A stretch of 64,000 nt of DNA from Terriglobia bacterium. GTDB taxonomy: Bacteria; Acidobacteriota; Terriglobia; Bryobacterales; Bryobacteraceae. Made by a program: the position numbers and the translations under genes. Shown piece by piece: positions 10,066 to 18,910 of this stretch. The stretch covers positions 223,427-287,426 of the forward strand of contig JAIQFK010000009.1 of NCBI GenBank assembly GCA_020073305.1, written 5' to 3'. The stretch's first letter is position 1; each line of letters opens with the position of its first letter. Under the pieces are notes generated by a model. It did no database searches. It was not told the origin of the DNA and worked only from the letters and a program-made list of their open reading frames with translations.

Positions 10066-11736
10066 TCAATATCCTTTTGCCGTGCCTTCGGTCCGCGGAT
10101 CGGCCGAACCCTCGAGCCATCCGTCGTGGGCCAGGATGGCCGCCACCTCGCCCTGCGCGTTCTCGAATTCGATGGTGTGTCCTCGCGCCTTGAGCAGCGC
10201 CACCGTGTCGGGTGAAAACCCGCGCTCCACCCGCAGCACGTCCGGCATCCATTGATGGTGCAGGCGCGGCGCATCCACAGCATCGGCTACGTTCATCCCA
10301 AAATCAATCACGTTCACCAGCACTCCAAGCACCGTGTTGATAATCGTCGGACCGCCCGGTGAGCCCACCACCAGGTACAGCTTGCCGTCACGTAACACGA
10401 TCGTGGGCGTCATCGACGAAAGCGGAGTTTTCCGCGCCTGGATGGCGTTGGCCTCCCCCTGCACCAAATCGAACAGGTTCGGCTCGCCCGGTTTCGCCGC
10501 GAAATCGTCCATCTCGTTATTGAGCAGAAAGCCAAGCTTAGTTGCGGTCACCGCGCTGCCATAACTGTTGTTCAGCGTGTAGGTAACCGCCACGGCGTTT
10601 CCTTCCGCATCCACGATCGAATAGTGAGTGGTCTCCGAGCTTTCATGAGTCTCGGGCTTTCCCGGATGAATTGACGCGCTCGCGGTGGCGTGCTCTGGAT
10701 CGATCGTGCTTCGCAGCCCGGCGATGTACCGCGGGCTCAGCAATCCCGCAGCCGGCACATGATAGAAGTCCGGATCGCCCATATACTCACTGCGATCGGC
10801 GAAATATCGGCGCATCGTCTCCGCCATATAGTGCACCGTCGCGGCGGAGCCAAAACCCGATTTCTCATACCCCGAGCCCTCCAGCACACCCAGCATCTGC
10901 AAAATGCCCACCCCTCCCGAACTCGGCGGAGGCGCGGTCACAATCGCGTATCCGCGATAGCTGCCCGTGAGCGGCTGCCGCTCGATGGCCCTGTAGTTCT
11001 TCAGATCATCCAGCGTGATCAGCCCGCCGTGCTCTTTCATATCGGCGGCCAGCAGTTGCGCCGTCTCGCCTTCGTAAAAATCCTTCGCTCCGCGGTCGCG
11101 AATCCGCGCCAGCACGCGGCCTAACTCAGGCTGCACCAGCCGGTCTCCGGCCTCGTAGTACCTTCCGTCATGGAGAAAGATCCGCTTGGACTCGGGAAAC
11201 TGGCTCAGTCGCTCGTTTGTGTCCTTCGAGCGCAGCGAACGCGCCTGGCCATAGGAGACCGGAAACCCGCCGTCTGCCAGCTGCACCGCCGGATCCACCA
11301 GTTCCGCCCATTTCTTACGGCCATATTTCCGGTGCGCCATTTCCAGCCCGCGCACCGTTCCCGGCACTCCCGAAGCGCGGTATCCAAGCACGCTGTCCTT
11401 CGTCACCTTGCCATCCGGCCCGAGATACATGTCATGCGACGCTTTTGCCGGCGCGCGCTCGCGGAAATCAAGAAACACTGTCCGCCCGTCCGCGAACCGC
11501 GCCAGTAGAAAACCGCCGCCGCCGAGGTTGCCCGCCGAAGGATGTGTCACCGCCAGTGCAAACCCTACCGCTACCGCCGCGTCGATGGCATTCCCGCCAG
11601 ACTCGAGCACCGCAACGCCGATATCAGTCGCGTGCGCCTCGCGCGTGGCCACCATGCCATGCCGCGCCCGCACCGGCTGCCGCGCACACCATCCCGCGCC
11701 GGCGGCCAGCATGGCCAGCAACGCAACTCTTCGCAT
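10066..11736 (-). CDS. ggt: gamma-glutamyltransferase (periplasmic)
   Basis: Ggt hydrolyses or transfers the gamma-glutamyl group of glutathione and similar compounds in the periplasm after self-cleavage into two subunits. The start MRRVALLAMLAAGAGWCA at 11736 is a signal peptide and is preferred over the longer open frame. The large-subunit N-terminus has the family pattern (GNAIDAAVAVGFALAVTHP, GNLGGGGFLL). The autocatalytic threonine opens the small subunit at TTHYSIVDAEGNAVAVTYTL, and the C-terminus has GSPGGPTIINTVLGVLVN. 556 residues is normal. Products would feed the glutamate pool handled by the nearby dehydrogenase. Confidence 0.94.
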   Translation of the reverse strand: MRRVALLAMLAAGAGWCARQPVRARHGMVATREAHATDIGVAVLESGGNAIDAAVAVGFALAVTHPSAGNLGGGGFLLARFADGRTVFLDFRERAPAKASHDMYLGPDGKVTKDSVLGYRASGVPGTVRGLEMAHRKYGRKKWAELVDPAVQLADGGFPVSYGQARSLRSKDTNERLSQFPESKRIFLHDGRYYEAGDRLVQPELGRVLARIRDRGAKDFYEGETAQLLAADMKEHGGLITLDDLKNYRAIERQPLTGSYRGYAIVTAPPPSSGGVGILQMLGVLEGSGYEKSGFGSAATVHYMAETMRRYFADRSEYMGDPDFYHVPAAGLLSPRYIAGLRSTIDPEHATASASIHPGKPETHESSETTHYSIVDAEGNAVAVTYTLNNSYGSAVTATKLGFLLNNEMDDFAAKPGEPNLFDLVQGEANAIQARKTPLSSMTPTIVLRDGKLYLVVGSPGGPTIINTVLGVLVNVIDFGMNVADAVDAPRLHHQWMPDVLRVERGFSPDTVALLKARGHTIEFENAQGEVAAILAHDGWLEGSADPRTEGTAKGY

Positions 11737-11813
11737 AAGCTCTGATTCTACAATTCGCGTCCATTCGCGTCCATTCTCCCCTACAGTTAGGTGTCGCAGC
11801 CAGAATTGCATTC

Positions 11814-11836
11814 TGAGCCGCGACTGCGGGAAGCCG
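11814..11836 (+). repeat. GAGCCGCGAC intergenic repeat, copy 1
   Basis: The sequence TGAGCCGCGACTGCGGGAAG matches the copies at 13962-13987, 22437-22461 (inverted) and 61437-61461 (inverted). All copies are intergenic and can fold weakly because GCCGC faces GCGG. A short dispersed repeat family of the REP type is the likely explanation. Confidence 0.55.
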
Positions 11837-11903
11837 TCGATGCTCACGTCCTCAAAGACTGAATCGGAATTTGCGCAAGGCATGCTCCCGGTGCGTGTGA
11901 ACC

Positions 11904-11949
11904 TGTAGCGCAGGCCCACGCGCCTTTTGCGGGGACCTGCGGCTTTTGA
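11904..11949 (+). repeat. TGTAGCGCAGGCC repeat unit, single copy
   Basis: This unit starts TGTAGCGCAGGCCCACG and continues to GGGGACCTGCGGCTTTTG. The same two blocks, 13 and about 12 bases long, occur twice in inverted orientation at 35258-35365. Single and paired copies of one unit are what REP/BIME families look like. Confidence 0.6.
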
Positions 11950-12026
11950 AGTCTCGCCTCTGCACGACGTTGCCTGGAAGATGTGAAAATCCAGTCTGGC
12001 GTGCCCGACCTCTATATCCGTTGTAG

Positions 12027-12046
12027 GGGCCGAGCACGCTCGGCCC
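12027..12046. repeat. perfect GC-rich hairpin upstream of ClC gene
   Basis: GGGCCGAG, loop CACG, then CTCGGCCC give an uninterrupted 8-bp stem. No T-run follows on either strand, so it is not a standard terminator. It lies about 100 bases before the ClC start and could be part of its leader or another dispersed palindrome. Confidence 0.5.
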
Positions 12047-12147
12047 GATCTGTCCCACGCCGCCTTTTGCCGCCATCGAAGAGAAACCCGCATGTCCCCC
12101 ACAAAAAGCGCCGTGGCCCATACAATCAAAATAGAGCGCGCACAAAA

Positions 12148-13869
12148 TTGAAAACTATCCCCGACTCTTGGACCAGGCGTCTCGCGCAGCACGAAGATCG
12201 CGTCTTTCTCGTCCTGACTCTATTGATTGGCGCCGTGGTGGGCCTGGTCGTCGTCGCTTTCATCGTGCTCACCGGAAACCTGGGCGCGCGCATGTATCCG
12301 CCGGGTGGTTCGCCCTGGAGGCGGTTGCTGGTTCCCGTTGCGGGCGCGCTCGCCACCGGGTATCTCCTATCTCGCTATTTCCCCTATGCGCGTGGTAGCG
12401 GGATTCCGCAAACCAAAGCTGCGCTCTTCGCCCGCGAGGGCCAGATCAAGCTGCGCACCGTGCTGGGAAAGTTCTTCTGCTGCTCGACGTCGCTCGCCAG
12501 CGGTATTGCGCTCGGACGTGAGGGACCGTCCGTTCAGGTGGGCGCCGGCATCGCGTCCGTGCTCGGCCGGCGCATTGGGCTGGGACCGGAGAGAGTGAAG
12601 GCCCTGATTCCCGTCGGCGCCTCCGCCGCGGTGGCGGCTGCTTTCAACACTCCGATCGCCGGCGTGCTCTTCGCGCTCGAAGAGATCATGGGCGACATGA
12701 ATGCGCCAGTGCTGGGCTCTGTGGTCCTCAGCTCCGCGACCGCGTGGATCGTCCTGCACCTGCTTCTGGGCGATGAACCACTCTTCCACGTACCGGCTTA
12801 TCAGCTCATCCATGGCGTGGAGTTTGCCATGTACGCGGTGCTCGGCGTCTTAGGTGGCTTGGTTTCCGCCGGCTTTGTAAAGCTGCTGCTAGGGCTTCGC
12901 GCCTGGTTCCTCCGCCAGCCCAAGTGGACCGAGTGGTTTCAGCCCGTGGCCGGCGGCCTCCTGGTTGGCATCATGGGATGGTTCGTTCCGGAATCGCTCG
13001 GCATCGGATACCGGTACGTGGGCGACGCCCTCAATGGAAACATGGCTTTAAAAGCCATGGCCCTTTTGCTGGCGATGAGACTGTTCGGAACCGCGGTTTG
13101 CTACGCATCTGGAAATGCCGGCGGCATTTTCGGCCCTGCTCTGTTCATCGGCGCGACGCTGGGCGGCACGGTGGGAAGCATAGCTCACGCCGCTTTTCCT
13201 CATCACATCGCCTTCGCCGGCGCCTATGCTCTGGTTGGGATGGGCACGGCATTCGCTGGAATCGTTCGCGTGCCCATGACTTCTGTCATCATGATTTTCG
13301 AAGTCACGCGCGATTACTCCATCATCGTGCCGCTGATGATCTCAAACCTCATCAGCTTCTTCATCTCCCGGCGTCTGCAGCCTGAAGCCATCTACGAGGC
13401 GCTCTCCCGGCAGGACGGAATCCATCTGCCCGCCTCCGGAGCGCACGCCGGGCACAGCGCCCCGCGGGTCGCTCAGGCCATGCGTTCCGACGACCAAGCC
13501 ATCGAACCCCAAGCCGCCATCGCCGAAGCGCTCAGCCACATCCACTCACTCGCCGTCAACGCCTGGCCCGTGTCCGACGGGAAACAGCTACTCGGGATGG
13601 TCACGGCTTCGCAGCTTGAGAGTGCCGCCGCCGATGGCGCGGCCCACGGAACGGTCTCCCAGATTCTGGCGCCCCTGCCGAAGGGCCATCTCGATGCGGA
13701 GGACTTTCCCCACGTCCATCCCGATCAATCGCTCGACTTGGCTCTGCAAAGGATGGGCGACATGCACCTCGACGCGCTACCTGTCGTGAGCCGCGCCAAC
13801 GTCCGCGAAATCCTCGGTGTAATCACTCTACCCGACGTCCTCCGCGCCTACGGAATCCGTTCGAGCTGA
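12148..13869 (+). CDS. ClC family chloride/proton antiporter with C-terminal CBS pair
   Basis: An inner-membrane ClC protein, about 573 residues. The anion-pathway motifs are all visible: GSGIPQTKAAL, GREGPSVQVGAG (with the gating glutamate that marks H+/Cl- exchangers), GVLFALEE (with the inner proton glutamate) and GNAGGIFGPALFIGATLG. About ten hydrophobic segments cover residues 20-400. The last 150 residues form two CBS motifs, likely a nucleotide-binding regulatory tail. The start is uncertain: the frame is open from 11983 without an ATG in a sensible place, and the TTG at 12148 (LKTIPDSWTRRL) is my best choice because it leaves a short cytoplasmic N-terminus before the first helix. Confidence 0.9.
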   Translation: MKTIPDSWTRRLAQHEDRVFLVLTLLIGAVVGLVVVAFIVLTGNLGARMYPPGGSPWRRLLVPVAGALATGYLLSRYFPYARGSGIPQTKAALFAREGQIKLRTVLGKFFCCSTSLASGIALGREGPSVQVGAGIASVLGRRIGLGPERVKALIPVGASAAVAAAFNTPIAGVLFALEEIMGDMNAPVLGSVVLSSATAWIVLHLLLGDEPLFHVPAYQLIHGVEFAMYAVLGVLGGLVSAGFVKLLLGLRAWFLRQPKWTEWFQPVAGGLLVGIMGWFVPESLGIGYRYVGDALNGNMALKAMALLLAMRLFGTAVCYASGNAGGIFGPALFIGATLGGTVGSIAHAAFPHHIAFAGAYALVGMGTAFAGIVRVPMTSVIMIFEVTRDYSIIVPLMISNLISFFISRRLQPEAIYEALSRQDGIHLPASGAHAGHSAPRVAQAMRSDDQAIEPQAAIAEALSHIHSLAVNAWPVSDGKQLLGMVTASQLESAAADGAAHGTVSQILAPLPKGHLDAEDFPHVHPDQSLDLALQRMGDMHLDALPVVSRANVREILGVITLPDVLRAYGIRSS

Positions 13870-13961
13870 CCGTTTTTCTCCGTTCAATTGCGAAGGCTTC
13901 GCGTCGCCATAACGCGCAGCTTCCAATTCAGTGACCGCCTCGACATCAACGCGCGTGTTTC

Positions 13962-13987
13962 TGAGCCGCGACCGAAGGAAGCGGTTA
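13962..13987 (+). repeat. GAGCCGCGAC intergenic repeat, copy 2
   Basis: TGAGCCGCGACCGAAGGAAG followed by CGGTTA; the closest relative is the inverted copy at 61437-61461, which differs at only a couple of positions over 25 bases. Confidence 0.6.
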
Positions 13988-14042
13988 ACGGCCTTTTTCA
14001 GCAGGCGCCTCTAGTCGGTCACCGACTTCTGTGCGGATTTTT

Positions 14043-14067
14043 GAGCCGTAGCTGCTGGTGACGGCTC
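14043..14067. repeat. 7-bp inverted repeat in leader region
   Basis: GAGCCGT and ACGGCTC pair perfectly around an 11-base loop. It begins like the GAGCCG repeat family but the rest differs, so it may be a decayed copy. It sits about 125 bases before the beta-helix gene and has no following T-run. Confidence 0.4.
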
Positions 14068-14190
14068 GTTACCGGTGTAATTTTTGACTCCAGATTACTT
14101 TCACGCGCTGAAAAATTCCACATGTGTGCAATACTGCGGGAAGCACGCCAGACGCAGTTTCCCTCACCCATGAAACAAGGAGACATACCA

Positions 14191-15064
14191 ATGGTTTTTC
14201 GGCGCCACCGACTAACAACCTTCGCTCTTGCTTTGCTGACGACACCATTCCTAAACGCTACTTCCACTCACACCTGGGTTTCGGGGAGTGGCAATGATGC
14301 CAACACCGGCACGCGGACGTCGCCCTTCGCCACCTTCGCAGCTCACCAACACCACGGCGGGCGGCGTCATTTCTGTACGGGATTCGGGCGATTTCGGACC
14401 AGTGATCATCAACAAGTCGGTCACGATTGACGGCGGCGGCATTGGAGGCGCCATCACGTTCACCGGCTTGGAAGGAATCCTCGTGAGCGCTGGCTCATCG
14501 GATACCGTGATCCTGCGGCACCTGACAGTCAATGGATTGGGCGTGGGCTCGGACGCCATATTCTTGACGAGCGCCCTTAACCTCATCATTGAAGACTGCA
14601 CCTTGGAGAATTTCACGACTATCGGCCTCGGAATCGGCAGCGGTTCGGCACAGAATGTCGTCGTCAGGAATACTTACATTACGGGCGGCCAACTTGGCTT
14701 GAGAGTGTTCCAGGGCGCGGGGCCAGATCAGATCTCCATGCGGGGCGTCACCATCAGCGGTGCCAGCCAGGTGGGAGTATTTGCCCGGTCCGGATTGACC
14801 GAAATTAGCGACTCGGTCATCACACAAAACCTCGTGGGCCTGGAGGATGACACCAATGCGACCATCAACGTGGCGAACAGCGTGATCTCGTACAACGCGA
14901 CTGACGTGATATCTTTTGCGCCGTCGACCATTCTTGTCTCCAACAACAACACCCTTTTCGCCAATAATGGAACGGGAGGGGGAGGCGGCACGACTCTCAG
15001 CTTTGGTCGCCAGAGCACACCGTCCAGCCTGCCCGACGATAAGCCCAGAGGAACTAGGCAATAG
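14191..15064 (+). pseudogene. secreted right-handed beta-helix protein, frameshifted
   Basis: The start MVFRRHRLTTFALALLTTP at 14191, preceded by AAGGAG, gives a signal peptide and then TWVSGSGNDANTGTRTSPFATF. At about 14335-14345 the homology moves into the next frame (LTNTTAGGVISVRDSGDFGP) and continues to a stop at 15064 with beta-helix repeats such as SVTIDGGG, ILRHLTVNGLG and VVVRNTYITGG. Related proteins in acidobacteria and proteobacteria read straight through this point. Either one base is missing or extra here (assembly or real) or the gene is inactive. The protein would be about 290 residues, exported, with a parallel beta-helix as in pectate lyases but no visible catalytic residues. 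Confidence 0.7.
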
Positions 15065-15107
15065 GCCCATTCGAGCTAATAACCGTGGGGCGGACGCCCT
15101 GGTCCGC

Positions 15108-15129
15108 GGCCGACGCCCGTCGGCCTTTT
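15108..15129 (+). terminator. Rho-independent terminator after beta-helix gene
   Basis: A perfect 7-bp stem GGCCGAC / GTCGGCC with the loop GCCC is followed directly by TTTT. A second hairpin (CGGAC ... GTCCG, 15091-15106) lies just before it. It would end plus-strand transcription from the beta-helix gene before the convergent rlmB gene, whose stop is at 15163. Confidence 0.7.
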
Positions 15130-15162
15130 AGCTTTCACTTTGATTCGCGTGCATTCGCGGCC

Positions 15163-15873
15163 CTATTTCTTCCGCCTTCTCCACTCAAACAGAACCACCC
15201 CAGCCGCCACCGAAACATTCAGTGACGCTATCTGCCCAGCCATCGGAATGCGCACCAGCACATCGCAATGTTGCTTCACCATCTGGTGCAGGCCTTTGCC
15301 TTCCGCCCCAAACGCCAGCACCGCGTGCTCCGCGTAGTCAACTTGGTCGTAACTCTGATCGCCACGCTCGTCCACTCCGTAGATCCAGAAACCGCGCTTC
15401 TTGAGATCTTCCAGAGCCCGGTTGATGTTGGTCACTCGCACCACGGGCAGATGTTCGATCGCGCCCGCCGCCGCTTTGCCCACCGTCTCGGTCAGCCCTG
15501 CGGCTCGCCGCTCCGGCACGATCACCGCGTCCGCACCCGCTGCGTGCGCCGTGCGGATCACCGCTCCCAGATTGTGCGGATCTTCCACGCCGTCGAGCAC
15601 CACCAGCAGGCGTGCCTCGCCCGCCACGTCATCCAACTCCGCGTACGGCTTGGCCGCCCCAAGCGCCACAACCCCCTGGTGCGCCGCGCTGCCCGCCAGG
15701 CGATCGAGCGCCGAGCGTTCTTCGAAGCGCAGCGGAGTCGAGTTCTTGCGCGATAGATCGATGATTTCCTGAATCCGCGGTCCCGCCAGCCCCTTCGCCA
15801 CCAGAACCCGGTCCAGCGCGCGGCGTGCGCGCAGCGCCTCCGCTACCGGGTGAATGCCGATCAGAATGGACAA
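15163..15873 (-). CDS. rlmB: 23S rRNA 2'-O-ribose methyltransferase RlmB (TrmH/SpoU family)
   Basis: A SPOUT-fold methyltransferase that modifies a guanosine in 23S rRNA. Residues 1-75 are the L30e-like substrate domain (IGIHPVAEALRARRALDRVL). The SPOUT motifs are clear: VEDPHNLGAVIRTAHAAGAD, LAFGAEGKGLHQMV and VRIPMAGQIASLNVSVAAGV, the last forming the knot with the SAM site. 236 residues matches RlmB. The start is TTG at 15873, seven bases after the upstream AhpD-like gene, with GAAGGG as a possible ribosome site. Confidence 0.92.
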   Translation of the reverse strand: MSILIGIHPVAEALRARRALDRVLVAKGLAGPRIQEIIDLSRKNSTPLRFEERSALDRLAGSAAHQGVVALGAAKPYAELDDVAGEARLLVVLDGVEDPHNLGAVIRTAHAAGADAVIVPERRAAGLTETVGKAAAGAIEHLPVVRVTNINRALEDLKKRGFWIYGVDERGDQSYDQVDYAEHAVLAFGAEGKGLHQMVKQHCDVLVRIPMAGQIASLNVSVAAGVVLFEWRRRKK

Positions 15874-15879
15874 TAGCGC

Positions 15880-16383
15880 TTACCCTTCGGGCTCGAGATC
15901 CAGCCCGTTGTTCAGACGATTGGTAAAGTTGGCCATCGCGACCACCAGCGTAATCTCCACCACCTGTTCGTCGTTGAAGTTTCGGAATAGCGCCTGGTTG
16001 GTTGCGTTCGCGTCGGCTTCCGTCGTCAGCTCATGCGCATACTGGATGACCGCTCGGTCAGACGGACTGAAATCCTGATACTGCTCGGTCTCGATCGCCC
16101 GCATCTCCTCCTCCGAGATCCCCGCCTTCCGCGCCGTGGCTTTGTGCGCCGCGGTGCAGTAGGCGCATTCGTTGGCGATCGAGGCCGCCAGATACGCCAG
16201 TTCCTTGGTACGCCGGTCTACCGAGCCGGGACCCATGATGGTCCCGTATAACGGCACAAAATGCTTGAGCGCCTCGGGCTTGTGCGCCAGCAGGCGAAAA
16301 AATCGGTTCTCCCGCTTGCCTTTGCTCTCGAGTTCGGCAAGGTACTCGTTCCGGGCAGGCTCAACTAAAGGAATCAGGGCCAT
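15880..16383 (-). CDS. AhpD-like carboxymuconolactone decarboxylase-fold protein
   Basis: A peroxidase-related all-helical protein of about 167 residues. The family motif ANECAYCTAAHKATARKAG holds the CxxC pair and histidine used for redox chemistry in AhpD. The ATG at 16383 (MALIPLVEP) is preferred because the longer frame would run into the upstream esterase gene, which ends at 16413. Partners such as AhpC are not nearby, so the role in peroxide defence is only inferred from the family. Confidence 0.85.
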   Translation of the reverse strand: MALIPLVEPARNEYLAELESKGKRENRFFRLLAHKPEALKHFVPLYGTIMGPGSVDRRTKELAYLAASIANECAYCTAAHKATARKAGISEEEMRAIETEQYQDFSPSDRAVIQYAHELTTEADANATNQALFRNFNDEQVVEITLVVAMANFTNRLNNGLDLEPEG

Positions 16384-16412
16384 GCAACCAGTATATGCGG
16401 CGTATCGCCACG

Positions 16413-17270
16413 TCATTTCATCCAGAAGTGCAATTTCATCCAGTCTGCGAGCCGGCTTGGCCATGTGGAAAGGATCGGATCCGCCTGCGCCAGTCCCACT
16501 CCATGTTGGCCCCGCTCATAGATGTGCATCTCGGCGGGCACGCCCGCCTTGCGCAGCGCCAGGTAGAACAGCACGCTGTTCTCCGGCGGCACTCCGGAAT
16601 CCGTGCTCGTATGGAACAGGAATGCGGGCGGCGTCTCGGCTGTCACCTGGGTTTCGTTCGAAAGGCTGGCCGCAAGTTTCGGATCGGGGTTGTCGCCCAG
16701 CAGGTTCCGCAGCGACCCGCGGTGCGTGTACGGCGTCGTGAAAGAGATCACCGGGTAGGCCAGGATCATGAAGTCGGGCCGCGAACTCAGGCGGTCGATG
16801 GGATCGGCCGCATCCCCGTTTCCTTTGTCGAAATGCGTGCCCGCGGTCGAAGCCAGGTGGCCGCCCGCCGAAAAACCCCAGATGCCGATCCTGTCGGAAG
16901 CCACGCCGTAATCGGCCGCACGGAATCGTACGAAGCGCAGGGCGCGCTGGGCGTCGCCCAGTTCGATCGGATGATGATACCGCGGTCCCAGGCGATACCG
17001 CAGGATGAACGCCGCCACGCCTCGCTCGTTCAACCATTCCGCAATCTGCCGGCCCTCATGATCCAAAGCCAGCATCCCGTAACCCCCGCCGGGACAAACC
17101 ACCACTCCGCTGTTGGCTCCGTTCGACTGCGGCAGGTAAACCGTCACGCTCGGCCGGTCGGATTCTTCGTTGCCCAGCGCGCCCGGAGCGCCGTTGGGCC
17201 AGAGCAGTTCGGTCTTGGGCGCAGCCTGGACCATCGCTGCGAGCAAAGTAAAAAGCAGAACTTTTCGCAT
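16413..17270 (-). CDS. secreted alpha/beta hydrolase (xylan/carbohydrate esterase-like)
   Basis: 285 residues with the signal peptide MRKVLLFTLLAAMVQAAP and then the characteristic LLWPNGAPGALG. The oxyanion motif is VVVCPGGGYGML, the nucleophile elbow is WGFSAGGHLAST, the acid lies in STDSGVPPENS and the histidine in ERGQHGVGL. This is the BD-FAE/acetyl-xylan-esterase-like branch that removes acyl groups from plant polysaccharides. It reads away from the following plus-strand genes, so a promoter should lie in 17271-17406. The exact substrate is unknown. Confidence 0.88.
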   Translation of the reverse strand: MRKVLLFTLLAAMVQAAPKTELLWPNGAPGALGNEESDRPSVTVYLPQSNGANSGVVVCPGGGYGMLALDHEGRQIAEWLNERGVAAFILRYRLGPRYHHPIELGDAQRALRFVRFRAADYGVASDRIGIWGFSAGGHLASTAGTHFDKGNGDAADPIDRLSSRPDFMILAYPVISFTTPYTHRGSLRNLLGDNPDPKLAASLSNETQVTAETPPAFLFHTSTDSGVPPENSVLFYLALRKAGVPAEMHIYERGQHGVGLAQADPILSTWPSRLADWMKLHFWMK

Positions 17271-17406
17271 AAGGAGTCTCCTGAATCACACCCGACACGA
17301 ATTTTATACCTTGTTTGTGCTCAACGACTTTAGTCGTGAGCCCGGGCCTTCGGTTTGGAACTCGCTCCCTACAATTGAAGTAACCGTGCTTGCGCCAAGC
17401 GCCCGT

Positions 17407-18090
17407 ATGCGACTCCACAGACTCCTCGCCGGCTGGATGATGGCAGCCACAATCTCCGCCTTCGCCCAAACCAAAGTCGACCTCCGCACCCAAAGCAAGT
17501 CGGTGGATTTCTCCGCCGCGTCTTTGACAAAACCTGTTCGAACGGGGACATCACTTCCCGGCGCGTGTTCCGCCGGAGAAATGTTCTACCTCACCAACGC
17601 GACTCCGGGCTACAACCTCTACTACTGCACGGCAGCGAACATTTGGACGCCCGCGGGCGCATCCGCGCCCAACTACTCCCTGTCGTTCGCCGCCCAGACC
17701 TCGGTAACGATGACCCATAACTTGGGGACGTCGAATGTTGTAGTGGGGTGTTACGACGCTAGCAACAATGAAGTGTCCTACGCGACGTTCACGGTCACCG
17801 ACCTGAACCACGTAACGGTCACCTTCTTCACCCCTCAAACCGGGCGGTGTGTCGTGAACGGATTCGGGGGACAAGCCATCAGCAGGTTCGCCACCGCGTT
17901 CACCTCGCAGACTTCCGTCGCCATTACCGCCGCCACCCACAACCTGGGCACGGGCGATCTGGCCGTTGCCTGCTATGACGCGGGCAGCCCCAAAACGCGA
18001 ATCGAACCCGATCGAGTTCAGATCGACGCAGCCAACAACGTCACCATCACATTCTTTACGGCTCAAAGCGGGAGATGTATTCTTCAATGA
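17407..18090 (+). CDS. secreted protein with duplicated phage-tail-like modules (first of tandem pair)
   Basis: 227 residues. Signal peptide MRLHRLLAGWMMAATISAFA. Residues 50-80 form a small domain with Cys54 and Cys74 (CSAGEMFYL, NLYYCTAANIW). Two copies of a roughly 60-residue module follow, at 90-151 and 161-227; each has HNLGT, then a cysteine before YD (C115, C189), then a Thr/Val/Phe-rich strand and a second cysteine after QxGRC (C148, C224). HNLGT...V.YD...VTVTF is wording typical of phage tail-fibre and baseplate domains. The ATG at 17407 is chosen for the signal peptide. The stop overlaps the next gene's ATG (ATGA), so the pair is coupled. Function unknown. Confidence 0.75.
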   Translation: MRLHRLLAGWMMAATISAFAQTKVDLRTQSKSVDFSAASLTKPVRTGTSLPGACSAGEMFYLTNATPGYNLYYCTAANIWTPAGASAPNYSLSFAAQTSVTMTHNLGTSNVVVGCYDASNNEVSYATFTVTDLNHVTVTFFTPQTGRCVVNGFGGQAISRFATAFTSQTSVAITAATHNLGTGDLAVACYDAGSPKTRIEPDRVQIDAANNVTITFFTAQSGRCILQ

Positions 18091-18908
18091 AGCTTGCCAA
18101 AGCACTTACCGCCTTGTGGATTCTTGCGATTCCATGCGCGGCGCAGCAGGTCATCAACGGCAGCCGCACCTTATTAGGAAACTGGGATGCCAGTGGTGCT
18201 GCTACGACCAAGCCCGCCAAAACCGGCACGGTCCTACCTGCCACATGCGGCGTGGGTGAGGTTTTCTTTAATTCGAGCGCCAGCCCGGGCGGCAACCTTT
18301 ATCTTTGCGCGGCCGCCAACGCCTGGACGCAGGTGCAGGGCACAAGCGGCGGTGGCGGATCGTCAAACTTCCGGCAGGCTTTCACGAATGTGACTTCGGC
18401 GACACTGGTGCACAATTTAAACACGTTCGGGATCGTGTTTTCGTGTTTCGACAACAGTACTCCTCCGCTGTGGATTTTGCCGAAATCGGTCAGCCTGACC
18501 GATGCCAACACGCTGACGGTGACGTTCGCCTCCTCGCAGTCGGGGTCTTGCGTCGTCAACGCGACGGGAGGCGGCACTTATACGCCCGGCGCCGGCATCA
18601 GCGTCGCCGGATCCACGCTTTCGGTCGACAAGACGTCTGTTCCCACCTACCTTGCCGCCTCAACGTCACTGTCGTTCGGTGCCATTGCGCAGGCGTCGTG
18701 CGCGCAGCTTACCCTTGCGCTTACCGGAGCGAATCCGGGAGACTCCATTGCCCCGGGCTGGCCATCCACCATAGAAGCCGGACTGGCCGGAAGCATGTTC
18801 GTCAGCGCGAGCAACACCATTGCCGTCAGGCTGTGCAATCTCTCCGGATCCACCCTGACCCCCGCCGCGCAAACCTTCCGAGCCACGGTCATTCGTTCCT
18901 TCCCATAA
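18087..18908 (+). CDS. secreted phage-tail-like protein (second of tandem pair)
   Basis: 273 residues, a diverged duplicate of the preceding protein. Signal peptide MKLAKALTALWILAIPCAAQ. With the start at 18087, Cys54 and Cys74 fall at the same residue numbers as in the first protein, supporting this start over the ATG at 18075. One HNLNT...CFD...SGSC module follows. The C-terminal 85 residues are different: CAQLTLALTGANPGDSI and then FVSASNTIAVRLCNLSG, a pattern seen at the end of some phage structural proteins. The two genes are flanked by a convergent methyltransferase gene. No enzymatic motif was seen. Confidence 0.75.
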   Translation: MKLAKALTALWILAIPCAAQQVINGSRTLLGNWDASGAATTKPAKTGTVLPATCGVGEVFFNSSASPGGNLYLCAAANAWTQVQGTSGGGGSSNFRQAFTNVTSATLVHNLNTFGIVFSCFDNSTPPLWILPKSVSLTDANTLTVTFASSQSGSCVVNATGGGTYTPGAGISVAGSTLSVDKTSVPTYLAASTSLSFGAIAQASCAQLTLALTGANPGDSIAPGWPSTIEAGLAGSMFVSASNTIAVRLCNLSGSTLTPAAQTFRATVIRSFP

Positions 18909-18910
18909 AG

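Larger units (their letters stand above)
11737..12147. other. intergenic region with repeat copies, no gene seen
   Basis: 411 bases between ggt (minus) and the ClC gene (plus). It holds three repeat-like pieces described separately: a GAGCCGCGAC copy (11814-11836), a TGTAGCGCAGGCC unit (11904-11949) and a perfect 8-bp hairpin (12027-12046). Any divergent promoters must lie here, but no clear -35/-10 pair was recognised. Confidence 0.6.
13870..14190. other. intergenic region with repeats, no gene seen
   Basis: 321 bases between the ClC gene and the beta-helix gene, both plus strand. It contains one GAGCCGCGAC repeat copy and a 7-bp hairpin at 14043-14067. The AT-richer stretch around 14075-14115 is the likeliest place for a promoter of the downstream gene, but no consensus was clear. 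The ribosome site AAGGAG is at 14177-14182. Confidence 0.55.
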
